From positions 124,001 to 188,000 of the forward strand of contig NZ_JABBXA010000018.1 in the NCBI RefSeq assembly GCF_014161445.1: 64,000 bases of DNA, in the 5' to 3' direction. The notes under the pieces were generated by a model that worked only from the letters and a program-made list of their open reading frames with translations, had not been told where the DNA came from and searched no databases. Source of the stretch: Microbispora sp. H13382 (GTDB lineage: Bacteria; Actinomycetota; Actinomycetes; Streptosporangiales; Streptosporangiaceae). Made by a program: the position numbers and the translations under genes. Below, piece after piece: positions 1 through 7,986 of this stretch (its first letter is position 1; each line of letters starts with the position of its first letter).

Positions 1-1
1 G

Positions 2-838
2 CCACCGCAGACGCAGCAGTACCCCGGCCGGACAGGCGAGATGGCGCCCGAGCCCAGGGACGAGATGCGCGACTACGCCGGACGCGACCTGCTGGCTGGC
101 AAGCGTGCGCTCGTCACAGGAGGCGACTCCGGCATCGGGCGGGCCGTGGCCGTGGCGTTCGCCAAGGAGGGGGCGGACGTCGCGATCGCGTACCTGACCG
201 AGCACGAGGACGCCGAGCACACCAGGAAGCTGGTGGAGCAGGAGGGGCGCCGCTGCTTGATCATCCCGGGCGACCTCGCCGATCCCCGCCACTGCGAGGA
301 GGTCGTCGAGCGCACGGTCCGCGAGCTCGGCGGGATCGACGTGCTGGTGAACAACGTGGCCACGCAGACCCCCGTGCAGTCGCTGGAGGAGCTGCCGGAC
401 GACCAGTGGACGCGCACCTTCGCTGTCAACATCCACAGCTACTTCCGCGTCACGAAGGCGGCGCTGCGGCACATGCCCGAGGGCGGCTCGATCGTGAACA
501 CCTCGTCGATCAACGGGCTGCGCGGAAACAAGCAGCTGATCGACTACTCCGCCACCAAGGGCGCGATCAACGCGTTCACCTACTCGATGGCCCAGGTGCT
601 GGTCGACCGGGGGATCAGGATCAACGCCGTGGCTCCCGGCCCGGTCTGGACGCCGCTCATCCCGGCGACGTTCCCGGAGGAGAAGGTGGACAAGTTCGGT
701 CAGCAGGTGCCGATGGGCCGGCCTGCCGACCCGGACGAGATCGCTCCCTCGTACGTGTTCTTCGCCGCCAACCGGCTGTCGTCGTACTACACCGGGGAGG
801 TCCTCGCCCCGATCGGCGGCGAGACGCTGCCCGGGTGA
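2..838 (+). CDS. SDR family oxidoreductase, 5' end outside window
   Basis: NAD(P)-dependent short-chain dehydrogenase of the bacterial general-stress type. The glycine-rich cofactor motif TGGDSGIG lies 26-33 residues after the ATG at 41, and the catalytic YSATK motif is at Y169/K173 on the same numbering. That ATG is probably internal. The same frame is open to base 2 and encodes PPQTQQYPG and then TGE directly before it, which is the Pro/Gln-rich N-terminal tail usual in this subfamily, so the true start lies before the window. The substrate is unknown. A strong hairpin follows the stop. The family is certain and the exact role is not. Confidence 0.9.
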   Translation, partial: PPQTQQYPGRTGEMAPEPRDEMRDYAGRDLLAGKRALVTGGDSGIGRAVAVAFAKEGADVAIAYLTEHEDAEHTRKLVEQEGRRCLIIPGDLADPRHCEEVVERTVRELGGIDVLVNNVATQTPVQSLEELPDDQWTRTFAVNIHSYFRVTKAALRHMPEGGSIVNTSSINGLRGNKQLIDYSATKGAINAFTYSMAQVLVDRGIRINAVAPGPVWTPLIPATFPEEKVDKFGQQVPMGRPADPDEIAPSYVFFAANRLSSYYTGEVLAPIGGETLPG

Positions 839-852
839 CGGCGCCTGAGCAT

Positions 853-887
853 GCCGAAGGCCGCCCGGGGCCGGGCGACCCTTCGGC
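853..887. terminator. Bidirectional hairpin terminator
   Basis: GCCGAAGG and its complement close a GC-rich stem that continues with CGCCCGG/CCGGGCG. It sits between the convergent SDR gene and the DUF3072 gene, six bases before the stop of the latter, so it can serve both. Confidence 0.7.
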
Positions 888-892
888 TCCGT

Positions 893-1093
893 TCACCCGT
901 TGTCGTTCAGGCGGCGGCTCTGGTCCTGCAGCTCGTCGATCAGCTGGGAGGCCTCGGCCTTGCTGAGTCCCTCCGGCACGTCCCGCCCGGCCTCCCTGGC
1001 CAGCGTGCGCAGGTAGGACTCCTGCGGCGCGGTCATCGGCTCGTCCCCCGTCGCCCACTCCTCGGGGTCCTTCTCCACAGGTCCTCGGTCCAT
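893..1093 (-). CDS. DUF3072 domain protein
   Basis: A 66-residue soluble, acidic protein. The core from about residue 19, with MTAPQESYLRTLAREAG and the following LSKAEASQLIDELQ, matches the short DUF3072 domain of actinobacteria. That domain resembles a SAP/HeH-like helical pair and has no assigned biochemical role. The length fits the family, so this is a complete gene. It converges on the SDR gene at a shared hairpin. Function is unknown; its common proximity to stress genes is family knowledge and not shown here. Confidence 0.8.
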   Translation of the reverse strand: MDRGPVEKDPEEWATGDEPMTAPQESYLRTLAREAGRDVPEGLSKAEASQLIDELQDQSRRLNDNG

Positions 1094-1152
1094 GACTCCT
1101 CCATTGTCGAACTGCCGTTCGCTCTACCCGTCGTCGTGGCCCGTAACCTGGC

Positions 1153-1689
1153 TCACCGCGCCGCGGGATGGCGTAGGTAGCGGGCCCGGGTGAGCTCGGA
1201 GTCGCCGAAGTCCGGCCGCCGCCGCAGCATCCGCGTGGCCAGCGCGGCGCCCGTGGCACAGCCCGCGGCCAGCGCCGCCGCCGCGGCGAACACCGAGCCG
1301 GCGCGGGTGGACGGAGGCTCCGGCCGTACGGCCCGGGCCCGCCAGGCGCGCAGCCACATCGCCTCGGCTGCCGCGTCGAGAAGATAGACGGGCCGGATGC
1401 GGCCGGTGGGCACGTAGACCAGGTCGACGGCGAGCAGCGCCGCCGCCGTGGCCATGCCGAGACGGCGCGCGTGGTCGGCGCCGCCGGGCACGGACGCGGC
1501 GCGGACCTGCGTCCATCCGATCCCGACGAGCAGCCCGGCGACGGTGCGTTCCAGCCACCGGTCGGTCTTCGCGCCGAACACCCTCTCGAAGCTCGGCAGG
1601 TGCAGGAGCGGCCACAGCCCGCCCGCGATGTTGAAGAGCCCGTGGGCGCGGGCCAGAGCCGCCGCGCCCCTGTCGTCCTGGATCGTCAT
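1153..1689 (-). CDS. Integral membrane protein, unknown function
   Basis: The reading frame stays open to 1953, but the ATG at 1689 (MTIQDDRGAAALARAHGL) is preferred. The upstream part is rich in Arg and Pro and overlaps a good small gene on the other strand. The 178-residue product has about four hydrophobic segments: residues 15-30, 45-65, 75-110 and 130-155. It ends in a basic cytoplasmic tail. I do not recognise a named family. The segment FNIAGGLWPLLHLPSFERVFG recalls small actinobacterial membrane proteins of unknown role. No operon partner is evident. Confidence 0.6.
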   Translation of the reverse strand: MTIQDDRGAAALARAHGLFNIAGGLWPLLHLPSFERVFGAKTDRWLERTVAGLLVGIGWTQVRAASVPGGADHARRLGMATAAALLAVDLVYVPTGRIRPVYLLDAAAEAMWLRAWRARAVRPEPPSTRAGSVFAAAAALAAGCATGAALATRMLRRRPDFGDSELTRARYLRHPAAR

Positions 1690-1786
1690 AGGCCGACGAT
1701 GCCCGGCCGCAAAACGGACAAACCGCGCTCGGTTCGGCCGGTGGGCGGTGGGTAGGCGCACGTGGAGCAGCGAGGGGGAGGATGCC

Positions 1787-1906
1787 ATGCCGGGAAATTT
1801 CAAGATTCGGCCACTCGGGGGAGCGTCGGGCTGCCTCATGATGATCGTCATCTCGATCGTCGCGTCGATCCTGCTCACGATCCTGGCGAATGTCCTGATC
1901 CGCTGA
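1787..1906 (+). CDS. Small single-pass membrane protein (39 aa)
   Basis: This ATG-started gene has a good Shine-Dalgarno (GGGGGAGG, about six bases before the start). It encodes a hydrophilic N-terminus (MPGNFKIRPLGGASGC) followed by one hydrophobic helix of about 22 residues (residues 18-37) and a final Arg. From memory, near-identical tiny proteins with the same N-terminus recur in actinomycete genomes, which supports a real gene. Function is unknown. It overlaps only the rejected N-terminal extension of the opposite membrane-protein frame. Confidence 0.65.
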   Translation: MPGNFKIRPLGGASGCLMMIVISIVASILLTILANVLIR

Positions 1907-2029
1907 CACGTTCCGCATCCGTCAGTGCGACGGACCGTAATTGCATTACCCAAAAGCGCATTCCGGTTGGCATTATTTATGTATCGGGCGGAGAACCGCG
2001 AAGTCGCTCACACAATACGATTTCGTGCG

Positions 2030-2059
2030 ATGACAGATGAAACAATTCGCCTATATGAT
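2030..2059 (+). promoter_or_regulatory. Probable leaderless promoter of the GPP34 operon
   Basis: ATGACA (2030-2035) and TATGAT (2054-2059) are separated by 18 bp. The GTG start at 2068 lies only eight bases after the -10, so the transcript should begin at or next to the start codon. The surrounding 1918-2065 stretch is conspicuously AT-richer than its neighbours. Confidence 0.55.
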
Positions 2060-2067
2060 CGCCGACC

Positions 2068-2706
2068 GTGGCTGAAAGCGATCTTTCGAGCCCGTCCCTT
2101 GTCGATGATCTGTACTTTGTCCTGCACGACAATGTGACGGGTCATCCGTTGCTACATCCCCGGCTCACGGGGCTGACGCTGGCCGGCGCGGTCCTCGCCG
2201 AGCTGATGCTCGCCGAGCGCGTGGCGTTCGACTTCGCCTCGAACCCCGAGCGCCTCCACGCGACGGTCCGGGAGGCCACCGGGGACCCGCTCACCCGCAC
2301 GGTGCTCGATCACGTCATCGCCGAACCGCACCACCCGGTCGGCACGTGGCTGCTCTTCTTCGCCCGGACGATCCACGCCGACGTCACCGCCCGAATGATC
2401 GCCGCGAACCTGCTGAAGCCTCCGGTCAGGCACCTGCTGAAGCAGCAGCCCGCGGCGCCGGCGGACATCAACACGGCCGCGTGGCCGCTCGCCCGGCTGA
2501 ACCTCGCCGTGCAGCGGCGCAAGCCGCCAGCGGTCCGGGACTGCGTCCTCCTGGGCCTCCTGGCCGCGGCCGGCGCACAGCGGATCCTGTCCGAGCACGA
2601 TCCCCGGTTCGTGGCCGCCGCGACCGCCATGCTCCCCGTAGCCCTGCAGCGACTCATCGCCCAGACCAAGGTCGCCGTCGGCGAGGCTGTCATCAGCCGC
2701 CGGTGA
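2068..2706 (+). CDS. GPP34/GOLPH3-family phosphoprotein
   Basis: The 212-residue protein fits the GOLPH3/VPS74 (GPP34) fold. Diagnostic parts are the opening SLVDDLYFVLHDNVTG, the helix LTGLTLAGAVLAELMLAERV, and the later repeat LLGLLAAAGAQRIL. In eukaryotes the family binds phosphoinositides. The many actinomycete paralogues lie beside GTPase and signalling operons and have no settled function. The GTG start is chosen because the family core begins at once and a leaderless-type promoter abuts it. The permease gene starts 29 bp downstream (or overlaps by GTGA if its first GTG is used), so the two are probably one operon. Confidence 0.85.
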   Translation: MAESDLSSPSLVDDLYFVLHDNVTGHPLLHPRLTGLTLAGAVLAELMLAERVAFDFASNPERLHATVREATGDPLTRTVLDHVIAEPHHPVGTWLLFFARTIHADVTARMIAANLLKPPVRHLLKQQPAAPADINTAAWPLARLNLAVQRRKPPAVRDCVLLGLLAAAGAQRILSEHDPRFVAAATAMLPVALQRLIAQTKVAVGEAVISRR

Positions 2707-2735
2707 CCTCCGACCCCCCTCACACGGAGTTCCAG

Positions 2736-4208
2736 GTGTCCCTCACAGAGCAACGGCCCAGCGTCGTCACCGCGGCACTGGCCCAGGACCGGCTCGGCGT
2801 GCCGTCCATCGTGTTCTTCGTCATCTCCGCGGCGGCGCCGCTGATGGTCGTCGCGGGTTCGGTCCCGACGGCGTACACGGTGACGGGCGTCATCGGCGTC
2901 CCGTTCGCGTTCCTGTTGCTGGGCGCCGTCTTCGCGCTCTTCGCCGTCGGATACGTGACCATGGCCCGGCACGTGGTGAACGCGGGCGCCTTCTACGCCT
3001 ACGCCGCCCAGGGGCTCGGCCGGACCCAGGGAGTCGCGACCGCATGGGTGGCGCTGCTGGCCTACAACGCGCTGCAACTCGGCCTCTACGGAATCATCGG
3101 ATCGGCCGCCGAGCCGCTGCTCGTCGACTGGTTCGGCGGCTCGCCCCCGTGGTGGGTGATCGCGCTCGTGGCCTGGGGGCTGACCGGCCTGCTCGGTCTG
3201 CTGCGGGTGGACGTCAACGGGAAGATCCTGTCCGTCCTGCTGATCAGCGAGATCGCCATCGTGCTGCTGTTCGACCTCGGCGACGTGACGCACGCGGGGC
3301 CGGGCGGCATCAGCTTCGAGGGCTTCAGCCCCGGCGCGCTGTTCGTGCCCGGTGTGGGTGCGGCGCTCGCCACCGTCGTCGCGGGGTTCGCCGGCATCGA
3401 GTCGTCGGTGGTCTTCGCCGAGGAGTCCAAGGACCGCCACCGGACCGTGCCGATCGCCACCTACCTGGGCATCGCGATCATCGCTCTGCTGTACTCGTTC
3501 TCCGCCTGGGCGCAGACGGTGCCGACCGGGCCGGACGGGATCGTCAAGGCCGCCTCGGAGCAGGGGACCGAGCTCATCTTCAACCAGGCCGCCGCGCACC
3601 TGGGCTCCGCCGTCTCGACGATCGGCTCGGTGCTGTTCGTGACCAGCAGCGTCGCCTGCATGATCGCCTTCCACAACACCACGGCCCGCTACATCTTCGC
3701 CCTGGGCCGGGAGAACGTCCTTCCCTCGATCTTCGGCCGTACCTCGGCCCGCACCGCCGCTCCGATCGCTGGGTCGCTGCTGCAGACGGTGCTCGGGCTG
3801 ATCGTGATCACCGTCTACGCGATCTCCGGCCTCGACCCGGTCACCAAGATGTTCTTCATCTTCGGCACCTTCGGCGGTCTCGGGCTGCTGACCCTGCTCA
3901 CCGTCACCTCGATTTCGGTGATCGTGTTCTTCTCTCGTGACCCTCGGGGGGAGACGACCTGGCGCACCCGCATCGCCCCGGCTCTGGCGATCCTGGCGCT
4001 CTGCGTGATCATCGGCCTCACCCTGGTCAACTTCGACACGGTCCTCGGAGTCGAGCCCGACTCGATCCTCCGCTGGATCCTGCCCGGCATCTTCGTCGTC
4101 GCGATCATCCTCGGCCTCGTCTGGGGCCGGGTGCTGAAGTCGACGCGGCCCGAGGTGTACGCCAACATCGGCCTGGGCGCGCAGGCCGTCGGCGGGGGCG
4201 TCAAATGA
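2736..4208 (+). CDS. APC superfamily amino acid/polyamine permease
   Basis: A 490-residue transporter with about twelve hydrophobic segments. The first helix carries the APC signature VFFVISAAAPLMVVAG, and the segment GFAGIESSVVFAEESKDRHR is the conserved region around TM6 and the following loop. It should import amino acids or amines by proton symport; the substrate cannot be read. The GTG at 2736 is chosen because GGAG lies six bases upstream. A GTG at 2703 overlapping the previous stop is the alternative. The downstream GNAT gene overlaps by ATGA, indicating translational coupling. Confidence 0.85.
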   Translation: MSLTEQRPSVVTAALAQDRLGVPSIVFFVISAAAPLMVVAGSVPTAYTVTGVIGVPFAFLLLGAVFALFAVGYVTMARHVVNAGAFYAYAAQGLGRTQGVATAWVALLAYNALQLGLYGIIGSAAEPLLVDWFGGSPPWWVIALVAWGLTGLLGLLRVDVNGKILSVLLISEIAIVLLFDLGDVTHAGPGGISFEGFSPGALFVPGVGAALATVVAGFAGIESSVVFAEESKDRHRTVPIATYLGIAIIALLYSFSAWAQTVPTGPDGIVKAASEQGTELIFNQAAAHLGSAVSTIGSVLFVTSSVACMIAFHNTTARYIFALGRENVLPSIFGRTSARTAAPIAGSLLQTVLGLIVITVYAISGLDPVTKMFFIFGTFGGLGLLTLLTVTSISVIVFFSRDPRGETTWRTRIAPALAILALCVIIGLTLVNFDTVLGVEPDSILRWILPGIFVVAIILGLVWGRVLKSTRPEVYANIGLGAQAVGGGVK

Positions 4209-4804
4209 CGGTCGAGATCATCCGGATGACGGACGCGGACGCCGCCGGCGGGCTCATCGCCGACACGTTCCACATCGACGAGATCACCAGGTGGCTCATC
4301 CCGCGCGCGGAGGACCGCCTGCCCATGCAGCGGCGGTTCTTCACGCTGTGGGCCGGGCACGCGCTGGAGCACGGCGACGTGTACGGCATCCGGGAATCGG
4401 GTGAACTGGCCGGTGTGGCGGTCTGGTTCGCCGCGCCGTTCCCCGAGATCCCCGGAGAGCAGGAGGCGATCGCGTCCTTCGCCGGGGACAACGCCGAACG
4501 CTACGGCGTCCTCGGTCAGCTGTTGGACAAGCTCCACCCCCGTGAGCCGCACCACTACCTGGCGTTCATCGCCCTGGAGCGGGGCAGGACCGGCCGCGGC
4601 CTCGGCAGCGTGCTGCTGGAGGAGCACCACCGCAGGCTCGACGCCGAAGGGATCCCGGCCTACCTGGAGGCCAGCAGCGAGGCGAGCCGGCGGCTCTATC
4701 TCCGCCACGGCTACACCGACATGCCGGAACTGCTCCGGATTCCCGGCGGCCCGGTCATGTATCCCATGTGGCGCGAGCCCCGCTCGTCCGGCGCCGCCGG
4801 ATAG
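4205..4804 (+). CDS. GNAT family N-acetyltransferase
   Basis: Acetyl-CoA-dependent acyltransferase, 199 residues. The acetyl-CoA loop is GRTGRGLGSVLLEEHHRRLD (about residues 126-145), preceded by the strand HHYLAFIALERG. The late EASSEASRRLYLRHGY is the usual GNAT motif B. It begins inside the permease stop (ATGA), so it is the third member of the GPP34-permease operon. One inference is that it modifies the small amine or amino acid that the permease brings in. The family is firm and the substrate unknown. Confidence 0.85.
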   Translation: MTVEIIRMTDADAAGGLIADTFHIDEITRWLIPRAEDRLPMQRRFFTLWAGHALEHGDVYGIRESGELAGVAVWFAAPFPEIPGEQEAIASFAGDNAERYGVLGQLLDKLHPREPHHYLAFIALERGRTGRGLGSVLLEEHHRRLDAEGIPAYLEASSEASRRLYLRHGYTDMPELLRIPGGPVMYPMWREPRSSGAAG

Positions 4805-4836
4805 CACCTGCCGGTGGGGACGGGGCGGCCGGCCGC

Positions 4837-5097
4837 TCAGCCGCCGCCCGTCTCCTCGGCGCGGGTGGACACGTACGCCCCGCGCCCCTCGACCGTGTAC
4901 ACGAGTCCCTCGCCGCTGAGCACCTCCACGGCGCGGCGCACGTCCTCGGGGGCGAACCCCTGCTCGCGCACCAGGCGCTCCTCCGGCGGCAGGGGGCGGT
5001 CGGGCTCGATCCGGCCCCGCACTATCTCCTCGCGGAGCATCGCCGCGAGCCGCCGGTACGCCGGGACCGGCTCCTGGGGATCGTTGGTGACGGCCAC
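4837..5097 (-). CDS. Short GntR-type winged-helix regulator
   Basis: An 86-residue protein consisting of little more than a GntR HTH: PAYRRLAAMLREEIVRGRI, then LPPEERLVREQGFAPEDVRRAVEVL, and the wing GLVYTVEGRGAYV. The usual C-terminal effector domain is absent, as in many stand-alone actinomycete GntR proteins. The GTG at 5097 is preferred because the frame upstream is non-protein-like and a G-rich ribosome site precedes it. It reads towards the GNAT gene. The target is unknown. Confidence 0.75.
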   Translation of the reverse strand: MAVTNDPQEPVPAYRRLAAMLREEIVRGRIEPDRPLPPEERLVREQGFAPEDVRRAVEVLSGEGLVYTVEGRGAYVSTRAEETGGG

Positions 5098-5227
5098 GCC
5101 CCACCCCTGCCCGGCGCCGTCGGCCCCAACCCTCGCCCCCTCGATCGCGTCCGCAGGGGTGCCCTGTCGGTACACCTTTCGCGAGTGCCTTCCTGCCCGG
5201 CTGACCAGCTTCTGTGATGGGTAGTAG

Positions 5228-5532
5228 GCAGTCCGCCGATCCGGCCGTGAGTGGCCTGACGGCATGGCCACCCCCGGCACGCCCCACCCGGACCTGGTCC
5301 CCTCCCCGCTGGCCGCCTCCGACGTGCTGGGCACCGGCTGGTTCGCCGCCGTCGCCGCACTCAAAGACCTCACCGACAGCCTCGGGGCGCACTCGAGCTC
5401 ATCCGGCTCATCTGGGACCGCACGATCGACCCCGGCAAGGTCTTCGACCTCGACCTGCCCCTCGACCGGGCCGCCGAGGGCTACCGGGCCATGGACTAAC
5501 GCCGCGCCGTCAAGACGCTGCTCCGGCCCTGA
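5228..5532 (+). pseudogene. Relic of a zinc-dependent alcohol dehydrogenase
   Basis: Three separated blocks of one Zn-ADH are compressed into about 300 bases. The first, PDGMATPGTPHPDLVPSPL and ASDVLGTGWFAAVAA, is the segment before the Rossmann domain. It runs directly into LKDLTDSLGAHS, which normally lies some 50-60 residues later. After a frame change at about 5390 comes the C-terminus, LELIRLIWDRTIDPGKVFD, LDLPLDRAAEGYRAMD, a TAA in place of one residue, and RRAVKTLLRP. The catalytic zinc region and most of the Rossmann fold are missing. Two large deletions, a frameshift and a stop make it non-functional. Confidence 0.8.
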
Positions 5533-5554
5533 CCGATCACCGCCCCCGCGGCTG

Positions 5555-6781
5555 TCATCGGGCGGGCTCGGCGTCGCGATCGGCCGCGGGTTCCGGCCGG
5601 GGCGTGCGCAGCGCCGGTGCGGCGAGGGCCACGAACAACGCGAGCACGGCGGGCACCAGCAAGGCGTACGGCAGGGTGACGGCCTCGGCCAGGCCGCCGA
5701 TGAGAACGGGCCCGGTGAGGAAGCCGGTGTAACCGAGGCTCGCCACGGCGGCGAGCGCACGGCCCGACTGGGCGGGGTCGCGGTGCCCGGCGGCGGAGAA
5801 CACCTGGGGAACGATGCACGACAGGCCCGCGCCGAACAGCCCGAATCCCACCACCCCGGCCACGGGGTGACCGACGAGGACCCCGGCCGCGAGGCCCACC
5901 CCGGCCAGCCCTCCGCAGCAGCGGACCAGCGTGACCGGCCCCAGCCGGGCGGCGAGACGGTCCCCGGCGAACCGGCCGGCCGTCATCATGATCGAGAACG
6001 CGGCGTACGCGGCCGCGGCGAAGCCGGGGGAGGAGCCCAGGTTGTCGCGCAGGTAGACCGAACCCCAGTCGGCCGAGGCGCCTTCTCCGACAAGGCAGCA
6101 GAAGGCGAGGACACCGAGGAACAGCACGGCGCTGTTGACCCGCCGCCGCCGTGCCGGGCCGGTTCCGGGGGACGCGGCCTGCGCCGCTTCTCGCGCCGGG
6201 TCGTCGCGGACGGCCCAGCGCGCGCTCAGCAGGGCGATGAGCAGGATCACCGCGCCCATCGCCGCGAAGGTCACCCCGGGGCTCACCCCGGCGTGGGCGA
6301 ACAGCCCGCCCGCGGACGCCCCCGCGAAGCCGCCGACGCTGAACACCGCGTGGAAGGACGACATGATCGGCTTGCCGTAGGCCCGTTCGACCACGACGGC
6401 GTTGGCGTTCATGGCCACGTCGAGGGTGCCGTGCACCGCGCCGAACGCGAACAGGGAGAGCGCGAGCGCCGGCAGGTTCGGCATGTAGGCGGGGATCACC
6501 AGGACCAGGCCCTGGACGACGGCCATCGGCAGCATGGTCCGGTAGCTGCCGTGACGGTCCACCAGGCGGCCGACGACCTGCATGCCGGTGATGGCGCCGG
6601 CCGCGATGCCGAGCAGTCCCAGGCTGAGCGCGCCGTCGCTGAGCCGCAGGTCCGCCTTGATGGCGGGGATCCTGCTGGTCCACGTGCCGATGGCCATGCC
6701 GGACAGCAGGAACAGTCCGTAGACGGCCACGCGTGCGCGTAGGAGCGCCGGGTGGGGTGGGGCGGACAGAGCAGCGGCCAT
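5555..6781 (-). CDS. MFS transporter (YbjJ-like)
   Basis: A 408-residue major facilitator with twelve predicted helices. TM1 (YGLFLLSGMAIGTWTSRIPA) and the early SDGALSLGLLGIAAGAITG resemble the YbjJ/FucP-like group of inner-membrane MFS proteins of unknown substrate. The loop GRLVDRHGSYR after TM2 is a variant of the MFS motif A. The ATG at 6781 is the natural start. Its own promoter must lie in the 319-bp gap to the DeoR gene, which is transcribed in the same direction; a DeoR-controlled sugar or metabolite exporter is possible but unproven. Confidence 0.85.
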   Translation of the reverse strand: MAAALSAPPHPALLRARVAVYGLFLLSGMAIGTWTSRIPAIKADLRLSDGALSLGLLGIAAGAITGMQVVGRLVDRHGSYRTMLPMAVVQGLVLVIPAYMPNLPALALSLFAFGAVHGTLDVAMNANAVVVERAYGKPIMSSFHAVFSVGGFAGASAGGLFAHAGVSPGVTFAAMGAVILLIALLSARWAVRDDPAREAAQAASPGTGPARRRRVNSAVLFLGVLAFCCLVGEGASADWGSVYLRDNLGSSPGFAAAAYAAFSIMMTAGRFAGDRLAARLGPVTLVRCCGGLAGVGLAAGVLVGHPVAGVVGFGLFGAGLSCIVPQVFSAAGHRDPAQSGRALAAVASLGYTGFLTGPVLIGGLAEAVTLPYALLVPAVLALFVALAAPALRTPRPEPAADRDAEPAR

Positions 6782-7100
6782 GTGTGCTCCTCGGGGGCAC
6801 TGGAGGTTCGGACTGGAAGGTTCTTCTGTGCAGCCCGCGCGGGGGCGCCCGGCGGGGACGGGCTGGTGAGCGGCGCGGCCGGCCGAAGTCCGCTGCTATG
6901 TGGACGGCGTGTGCCGGACGGTGGACGTGAGCTGTGCGAACGCTCACGCCCGGTGTTCGCGGCGCGCCGCCATGAGGCGGCGACGGCCTGGGTTCGCGCG
7001 GGCGGGGGAGTGGAGTGGTCCTCTGGTGTCGTGTCCGCCCTGGCCTGTACGGCGCGGACGCGGGCCTGGGCCCGGGAGCGTGCGAGGCGAGAGGCGCCGC
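6782..7100. other. Intergenic, no gene recognised
   Basis: This 319-bp gap between the DeoR stop and the MFS start is GC-rich with no convincing coding frame, hairpin or clear promoter hexamers. All open frames across it look like composition artefacts. Confidence 0.5.
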
Positions 7101-7916
7101 TCAGGTGGCAGGGCTCGACTCCGGGGCCGAGACGGGGGATGAGACAGGAGCGGAGGCGGGGACGGCCCTTACGGTGACGCCGGCGGCGGTGAGCGCGTCG
7201 TGCTGGTCCCGGGGAATGCCCTCGTCGGTGACCACCACGTCGAGCCGGTCGAGCCCGCAGACCGCGCCGAAGGCCGTACGGGTGAACTTGCCCGAGTCGC
7301 ACACGGCGACGACGCGGCGGGCCGAGGCGATCGCGGCCTGTTTGATCGCCACCTCGGGCAGATCGTGCGCGGTCAGGCCGTGCTCGGCCGAAAGGCCGCA
7401 GCAGCCGATCACCGCGGTGTCGAACCGGAGGGCCCTGATCGAGGTCTCGGTGAGCGGCCCGACGAAGTTCAACTCCCCGTGCCGCACCTCCCCGCCGGGC
7501 AGGACGAGGCGGACGCGGGGGGCGCCCGTCAGTTCCTGGGCCGCCTGCAGTGCCAGCGGCAGGACGGTCAGACGGCGCTCGCGCACGGCCCGGGCGACTT
7601 CGAGCGCGGTCGTGCCGCCGTCGAGCAGCACGGCCTCGCCGTCGGCCAGAAGAGCGGCGACCTCCGCGCCGATGCGGCGCTTGGCGTCGATCGCCTCACG
7701 CTCACGCACGCCGAAGGGCGGTTCCTCGCCGCGCAGAAGCAGGCTCAGCGCACCACCGCGGACGCGCCGGACCACCCCCTGCTGGGCGAGCTCGTCCAGG
7801 TCGCGCCGGATGGTCATCTCCGACACGCCGTACGCCAGCGCCAGTTCTGCCACGGAGACGCTGTCGGACGTGCGCAGTGCGTTCATGATCGCCCGGATCC
7901 GGTCAGCACTTTCCAT
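7101..7916 (-). CDS. DeoR/GlpR family transcriptional regulator
   Basis: A 271-residue repressor. The N-terminal HTH (SVAELALAYGVSEMTIRRDL, about residues 19-38) is the DeoR signature, followed by the wing QQGVVRRVRGGAL. The C-terminal DeoR sensor domain shows LLDGGTTALEVARAV and the VIGCCGLSAEHGLT segment that binds phosphosugars in relatives. It diverges from the WYL regulator at 7987 with 70 bp between, and an 18-bp imperfect palindrome covers its own start codon, suggesting autorepression. The downstream MFS gene in the same direction is a candidate target. Confidence 0.88.
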   Translation of the reverse strand: MESADRIRAIMNALRTSDSVSVAELALAYGVSEMTIRRDLDELAQQGVVRRVRGGALSLLLRGEEPPFGVREREAIDAKRRIGAEVAALLADGEAVLLDGGTTALEVARAVRERRLTVLPLALQAAQELTGAPRVRLVLPGGEVRHGELNFVGPLTETSIRALRFDTAVIGCCGLSAEHGLTAHDLPEVAIKQAAIASARRVVAVCDSGKFTRTAFGAVCGLDRLDVVVTDEGIPRDQHDALTAAGVTVRAVPASAPVSSPVSAPESSPAT

Positions 7917-7933
7917 GTGTGCATTTGAACACA
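7916..7933. promoter_or_regulatory. Putative DeoR operator
   Basis: TGTGTGCATTTGAACACA is an imperfect 18-bp dyad (14 of 18 bases symmetric) that begins at the first base of the DeoR start codon and extends upstream. TGTnC...GAACA-type dyads suit DeoR proteins; the assignment is inference. Confidence 0.45.
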
Positions 7934-7949
7934 GCGAATGTGCGAAAGC

Positions 7950-7963
7950 AAGTAAATCTACTT
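7950..7963. promoter_or_regulatory. Palindrome upstream of WYL regulator
   Basis: AAGTA-N4-TACTT is a perfect dyad in the divergent DeoR/WYL intergenic region, 24 bp before the WYL start. It overlaps ATCTACTTTGTAAAGG, a 16-mer that recurs with one change at 15829-15844. Confidence 0.4.
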
Positions 7964-7986
7964 TGTAAAGGTGGCAGACTGGTCAC

